A stretch of 64,000 nt of DNA, from NCBI RefSeq assembly GCF_004078635.1, contig NZ_RZNB01000001.1:496001-560000 (forward strand), in the 5' to 3' direction. A program made the translations under genes and the position numbers. Below the pieces are notes generated by a model. It saw nothing but the letters and a program-made list of their open reading frames with translations. It was not told the DNA's origin and did no database searches. The stretch comes from Labedella phragmitis. Lineage in GTDB: Bacteria; Actinomycetota; Actinomycetes; Actinomycetales; Microbacteriaceae. Shown here one piece after another: positions 60,326 to 64,000 of the stretch (position 1 is the stretch's first letter; each line of letters starts with the position of its first letter).

Positions 60326-60893
60326 GAGAGAGGCTACGTTCGTCGATCAGGACGCCGACGCGTCGCAGATAGTTCGGTGTGGACTCGTCGGCTCGTCGCT
60401 GGAGTGAGGGCTGGGGGAAGAGGTAAGTGGGCTCAGCCAATGCCCTCGGTCGCGCCCACGCCGGCGCTTCCGCTCCGAGTGCGTGCGCATACAGAGCGGC
60501 GAAGAACGTATCCCAGAGTTTCGACGGCAGTCGCGGAGGACGCTCGGTCAGCTGCTCGCGAGAGAACGCCGTCTGATTCGACCGGAGCTGTCGAACGCCG
60601 TCCGTGACAAGGCGGAAGGCGACGCCTTCTCTTCCCGCCTCGAGTTCGCGAGCGACGGCTCGCGCCACCGCCGCCGGTGTCACCCGCTCGGTCCAGAGCA
60701 GGTCCCGAGTCGTGAGGACCGGTGCGGCGTCGAGGGCGTCGAGCGCACGTCGCAGGGTGTGGAGCTTGATGGTCTCGGAACGCTCCGACTCTTCCATCTG
60801 CGAAATGGCACCGGCAGTCACGCCGAGGCGCTTCGCCAGATCACGAGCGCGCACGCCCTTCTGTTCGCGAGTCGTCCTGATCAGGTCTGACAT
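60318..60893 (-). CDS. XRE-family antitoxin/regulator
   Basis: This is a 191-residue protein. Residues 5-60 form an HTH (GVRARDLAKRLGVTAGAISQ, MEESERSETIKLHTLRRALD). The remaining 130 residues are a helical domain with FxxALYAHALGAEAP-like sequence. It is transcribed first, overlaps the nucleotidyltransferase gene and has a perfect palindrome upstream, as in autoregulated toxin-antitoxin operons. Confidence 0.82.
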   Translation of the reverse strand: MSDLIRTTREQKGVRARDLAKRLGVTAGAISQMEESERSETIKLHTLRRALDALDAAPVLTTRDLLWTERVTPAAVARAVARELEAGREGVAFRLVTDGVRQLRSNQTAFSREQLTERPPRLPSKLWDTFFAALYAHALGAEAPAWARPRALAEPTYLFPQPSLQRRADESTPNYLRRVGVLIDERSLSRA

Positions 60894-60910
60894 ACTGGGC
60901 AGTCTACGCT

Positions 60911-60930
60911 AATTTAGCTTTAGCTAAATT
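60911..60930. promoter_or_regulatory. Toxin-antitoxin operator
   Basis: AATTTAGCT-TT-AGCTAAATT is a perfect 9-2-9 palindrome, 18 bases upstream of the XRE start, and strikingly AT-rich for this genome. It should be the promoter and autoregulatory site. Confidence 0.78.
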
Positions 60931-60994
60931 CTTGACTCATGCGCTCGCGTCGGAACGCGCCCCCACCGCGGATCGTCGCCAGTAGGCTTCCCCT

Positions 60995-61969
60995 ATGTCG
61001 ACACCGTCCGTCCCCTCGACCCGCACGTACAGCTACCTCGGGCCGCGCGGGACGTTCACGGAGGCGGCGCTCGCGCAGGTCGAGGAGGCCGTCGGGCAGG
61101 AGTGGCGCTCGGTCAACAACGTCGGCGAGGCCCTCGACGACGTCATCACGGGGCGCAGCACGGCCGCGATGATCGCGATCGAGAACTCGATCGAGGGCGG
61201 CGTGTCCGTCGCCCAGGACGCCCTCTCCACGATGCCGGGGCTCCGCATCGTCGGCGAATACCTCGTGCACGTCGACTTCGTCCTCGTCGTCCGTCCCGGC
61301 ACGCGGCTCCAGGACGTGAAGGTCGTCAACGCGCACCCCGTCGCGTACGCGCAGTGCCGCGGCTGGCTCGATCGTGCGCTCCCGGGTCACGCACACGTTC
61401 CGGCATCGAGCAACGTCCAGGCTGCCGCGAGTCTGCTCGAGAACAGCCTCGCCGACGCCGCCGTCGCGCCTCCCGGGATCGTCGACCACCACGCCCTCGA
61501 GATCGTCGCGCGCGGCATCATCGACAATCCCAACGCGGTGACGCGGTTCGTCCTCGTGTCGACGTCGCGCGACCTGCCGCGACCGACGGGTGCGGACAAG
61601 ACGAGCCTCGTCGCCGAACTCCCCGTCGACCGTGCCGGAGCGCTCCTCGAGCTGCTCGAGCAGTTCTCCACTCGCGGCGTCAACATGAGCCTGCTCGAGT
61701 CGCGCCCCATCGGCGACGAATTGGGCCGGTACCGCTTCATCATCGACGCCGACGGCCACATCCTCGACGAACGCGTCGCCGATGCGCTCCTCGGGGTGCG
61801 GCGCTTCAGCCCGAGCGTGATCTTCCTCGGCTCCTACCCGCGAGCCGACGGTGTGCGTGTGAGTTTCGACCCGCGATACTCGGACGACGTGTTCATCGAC
61901 GCACGCGACTGGCTGCGCGCGATCGTGAGCGGCGAGCCGGACGTCCCGCCCCGGCTCGACGTGCTGTAG
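60995..61969 (+). CDS. pheA: Prephenate dehydratase
   Basis: The 324-residue enzyme makes phenylpyruvate for phenylalanine synthesis. YSYLGPRGTFTEAAL, IAIENSIEGGVS and DNPNAVTRFVLVS (catalytic Thr-Arg-Phe) mark the dehydratase domain. The C-terminal ACT domain has SLLESRPIGDELGRYRFIID, where phenylalanine binds for feedback control. It stands at the head of a run of membrane genes. Confidence 0.93.
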   Translation: MSTPSVPSTRTYSYLGPRGTFTEAALAQVEEAVGQEWRSVNNVGEALDDVITGRSTAAMIAIENSIEGGVSVAQDALSTMPGLRIVGEYLVHVDFVLVVRPGTRLQDVKVVNAHPVAYAQCRGWLDRALPGHAHVPASSNVQAAASLLENSLADAAVAPPGIVDHHALEIVARGIIDNPNAVTRFVLVSTSRDLPRPTGADKTSLVAELPVDRAGALLELLEQFSTRGVNMSLLESRPIGDELGRYRFIIDADGHILDERVADALLGVRRFSPSVIFLGSYPRADGVRVSFDPRYSDDVFIDARDWLRAIVSGEPDVPPRLDVL

Positions 61970-61989
61970 CGAGGAGAAGGACGGACCCC

Positions 61990-62778
61990 ATGGCCGATCA
62001 GGGCGGCATCGACCCGCGACACGACCCGATCTTCCAGCGCGGCTACGATCCGGCTGTCCACGGCGGCCCACGGGACGAGGTGCCGGTGCCGTCGACCCGG
62101 CGGTCGCGTGCACGACGGGATGCCGACCTCGACCTCTTCGCACCGCCGTCCTCCCAGTCGCCGGACGCGAGCGGAACGGCGGCCCCGGGCGGGGTTCCCC
62201 CCGAGTCGAGGCCGAGGTGGGGGAGCGACGACCCGTTGCCCCCGCCCGTCGCGGAGCGCCCGACCCGCATGGTGCCGCCTCCCGGCGCGCCCGCCGAGGA
62301 GGAGCCCGAGGACTTCCTCGCGCGCGCGCCGAAGGTCGCGGACGCCGGTGAGGCACGGTCGAACCCCCGAACGGAGTCGAGGGACACGGACGCCGCACCG
62401 ACGGCGCCGTGGCGGAACCCCTACCTCCTGGGGCTCGTCATCGGCGGGGCGGTCCTCGCGGTCGCCGGCTTCCAGATGTTCCGGGCCGCCCTCGAGACGA
62501 TCTACGTCGACTTCGCCCAGACGGGATTCATCTTCGGCGGCGGGGACACGGGCTCGGACGAGGACGCGGACCCGACGGCGGAACTCGTGTCGATGCAGCT
62601 CGGCTGGTCGCTCGGTCCGCTCCTGTTCGTCGTCGGGCTCGCGGCGATCCTCGCGGTCGTGATCTTCGTCGCGGTCCGTTGGCGTCCCGTCGGGAGGGCG
62701 GACGAGCGCGGCCCGGCCGCGGACGGTGGCGGCGACGAGTCTCACGGGAACACCGACGGGACGGGCGCTCGACCGTGA
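61990..62778 (+). CDS. Membrane protein A1 (tandem paralog set)
   Basis: The ATG at 61990 gives 262 residues. The first 135 are Pro/Arg/Asp-rich and disordered. Two membrane helices follow (YLLGLVIGGAVLAVAGFQMF, LFVVGLAAILAVVIFVAV), with an outer loop containing FGGGDTGSDED. It overlaps the next gene by GTGA. The segment APWRNPYLLGLVIGG resembles PRWNPHVVVLVVGG of the partial protein at the window end. Confidence 0.78.
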   Translation: MADQGGIDPRHDPIFQRGYDPAVHGGPRDEVPVPSTRRSRARRDADLDLFAPPSSQSPDASGTAAPGGVPPESRPRWGSDDPLPPPVAERPTRMVPPPGAPAEEEPEDFLARAPKVADAGEARSNPRTESRDTDAAPTAPWRNPYLLGLVIGGAVLAVAGFQMFRAALETIYVDFAQTGFIFGGGDTGSDEDADPTAELVSMQLGWSLGPLLFVVGLAAILAVVIFVAVRWRPVGRADERGPAADGGGDESHGNTDGTGARP

Positions 62779-63233
62779 GGCGCACCGTGAGGTCCCGGCG
62801 GATCGTCCTCCTCGTGGTGGCCTCCCTCGCGGTCGTCCTCCTCCTCGGCGGAGCCGCTCTCGTGGCCACCGACGCCCGCTCGCGCGCGGCCGCCGCGACC
62901 GGCGTCGTGGATGAGCTCCGCGAGTTCTACAGCGGGCAGGAGGGATACGACGTGGGCGAGCCCGCCAGACTCGCCCGTCTCGTGATGGCCGACTCGCTCG
63001 CGAACGACGGGCCGACACCCGTGCTCTTCACCGACCAGGAGGCGGACTACCGCGACGCCCGGTATGGCGCGTTCGGCGGCATCTTCACCTACCTCCCGCT
63101 GCAGCGACCGTGGGCTCCGCGCCTCGTGATCGTGCCCATCGCGGCGGGAGCGGCCCTCGGCGTCCTCGTGGTCCTGCTGCAGGCCGCAGCGTGGTCACCT
63201 CGTCCGCGGCGCGAGCGCTCACCGCGATCGTGA
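62775..63233 (+). CDS. Membrane protein B1 (tandem paralog set)
   Basis: This 152-residue protein from GTG 62775 has an N-terminal helix (RRIVLLVVASLAVVLLLGGA), an outer region with DELREFYSGQEGYDVGEP, and a second helix after LQRPWAPRLVIVPIAAG. It overlaps its neighbours on both sides. It is a paralog of the next protein. The function is unknown. Confidence 0.78.
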   Translation: MRRTVRSRRIVLLVVASLAVVLLLGGAALVATDARSRAAAATGVVDELREFYSGQEGYDVGEPARLARLVMADSLANDGPTPVLFTDQEADYRDARYGAFGGIFTYLPLQRPWAPRLVIVPIAAGAALGVLVVLLQAAAWSPRPRRERSPRS

Positions 63234-63730
63234 CCCGGATCTCCAGCCGGTCGTTCCTCTCCGTCGTCGCGGTGGTCCTCATCGTCGTCGGCGTCGGCCT
63301 CGTCTGGGTCGACGCCCGGGCGAGGATCGACGCGGTGGGAGCCACGATCCGCTCGGCGACGTCGCAGCAGGCGGGTGTCGAGTACTACCGCGACCTCGTC
63401 GACACCCCCGAGTTCCGGCGGTGGGTAGTCATCGACGCTCTCGTGAACGACACCACCCCGCGCGTGTCGATCGTGCAGGAGGGCGACGCCGTCCTCATCC
63501 GTGCCGGGGCGTTTGGCACGGGGCTGTTCGAATCGCCGCGACCGCGGCCGTGGTCACCCCGCTTCGTCACCGTGCCGCTGATCATCGGGGTGGTCCTCGG
63601 GATCGCCCTGACACTCGACGCCGCGGCGCATCACACGCCCGTCCGACCCCGTGCTCCACGGGCCGGTCGACGCCCCGCGATGCACACTCCGCCACCTCCT
63701 GGCGAGGAGTTCCGTCACCGCAGGGCCTGA
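63230..63730 (+). CDS. Membrane protein B2 (tandem paralog set)
   Basis: The GTG at 63230 overlaps the previous stop and gives 166 residues. The plan is that of B1: N-terminal helix, outer domain with VEYYRDLVDTPEFRRWVVID, then PRPWSPRFVTVPLIIGVVLG as second helix. The Pro-Trp-x-Pro-Arg motif before helix 2 is shared. The tail is Pro/Arg-rich. Confidence 0.76.
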   Translation: MTRISSRSFLSVVAVVLIVVGVGLVWVDARARIDAVGATIRSATSQQAGVEYYRDLVDTPEFRRWVVIDALVNDTTPRVSIVQEGDAVLIRAGAFGTGLFESPRPRPWSPRFVTVPLIIGVVLGIALTLDAAAHHTPVRPRAPRAGRRPAMHTPPPPGEEFRHRRA

Positions 63731-63843
63731 GGGATACTGACGGAAGATGCCTCGCGAGTCGTGGCCAGCACGTCGTCGACGACGGACATCCGGGAGTGCG
63801 ACTCCGCCCCGCGTCTCGCTCCCTCGAGGGTGGGAGGTGCGGC

Positions 63844-64000
63844 GATGGACGATATCGACGGACCGGCTGGCGGCGAGCGGCCCGTCCCGGACGGCGCGAC
63901 CGGTCGGCCGAGGGATCGTTCACGCCGCGAGCCGAGTCCCCGGTGGAATCCGCATGTCGTCGTGCTCGTCGTCGGCGGGTTCGCGCTCATCGCCATGGGA
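63844..64000 (+). CDS. Membrane protein A2 (partial, tandem paralog set)
   Basis: The first 52 codons are visible. An Arg/Pro/Asp-rich start is followed by RWNPHVVVLVVGGFALIAMG, the start of a membrane helix. It matches the linker-helix junction of protein A1 at 61990, though the disordered part is shorter. It runs off the window. Confidence 0.6.

Overview
The window is very GC-rich. It has many GTG starts, stop/start overlaps of the GTGA and ATGA type, ABC sugar loci without their own ATPase, a DtxR/IdeR-type iron box, MerR next to Hsp20, and SufS-SufU. Together these point to a Gram-positive actinobacterium, most likely of the Microbacteriaceae. This is inferred from gene content and style; no rRNA or tRNA gene was seen.

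Layout. 1-0.7 kb: start of an iron-siderophore binding lipoprotein under an iron box. 0.75-10.2 kb: an alpha-mannoside locus (GH38 glycosidase, mannose-6-phosphate isomerase, LacI regulator, binding protein and two permeases), with two near-identical LacI-type operators linking the divergent halves. 10.2-12.9 kb: a membrane protein, a CmtR-like ArsR sensor with a His-rich cation exporter behind a perfect operator, and a ROK kinase. 13.2-19 kb: an amino-sugar operon (binding protein, two permeases, HutC-type GntR regulator, NanE, BadF-type kinase) preceded by two copies of a DasR-like operator. 19-24.8 kb: lipoate ligase, an orphan DNA methyltransferase, an oxidoreductase, three small P-loop kinases and a MazG-like protein; the block ends in a decayed second copy of the methyltransferase tail. 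24.8-31.8 kb: an AraC regulator, a DUF1684 protein and a complete five-gene peptide/nickel-type ABC transporter, one permease of which seems to start at ATC.

31.8-38.6 kb is a scrapyard and accessory region: fragments of an RHS/YD protein, an alcohol dehydrogenase, a P-loop kinase, a BNR propeller protein and MetE lie between an SDR/XRE pair, an IS5-like element carrying an acetyltransferase inside 32-bp inverted repeats, and a copper island (Csp1-like store, DUF305 lipoprotein, CopZ, CsoR with operator) that lacks a P-type ATPase.

38.6-64 kb returns to chromosomal genes: aldo/keto reductase, secreted intradiol dioxygenase, Hsp20 with a divergent MerR, an Ada-AlkA fusion plus Ogt, SufU/SufS, a large surface lipoprotein, a Phd/Doc-type toxin pair, a LacI-regulated beta-glucosidase, a MerR-headed membrane operon, an amidase-like exoprotein, phosphoglucomutase, PhzF, a frameshifted SGNH lipoprotein, an XRE/nucleotidyltransferase toxin-antitoxin pair, prephenate dehydratase, and a run of tandem paralogous membrane proteins reaching the window end.

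No CRISPR array, prophage or origin was seen. The strongest leads are the kinase/MazG block bracketed by a methyltransferase and its broken copy, the IS-GNAT element, the XRE-nucleotidyltransferase pair, the mannose isomerase with a kinase-like N-terminal domain, and the ATC start.
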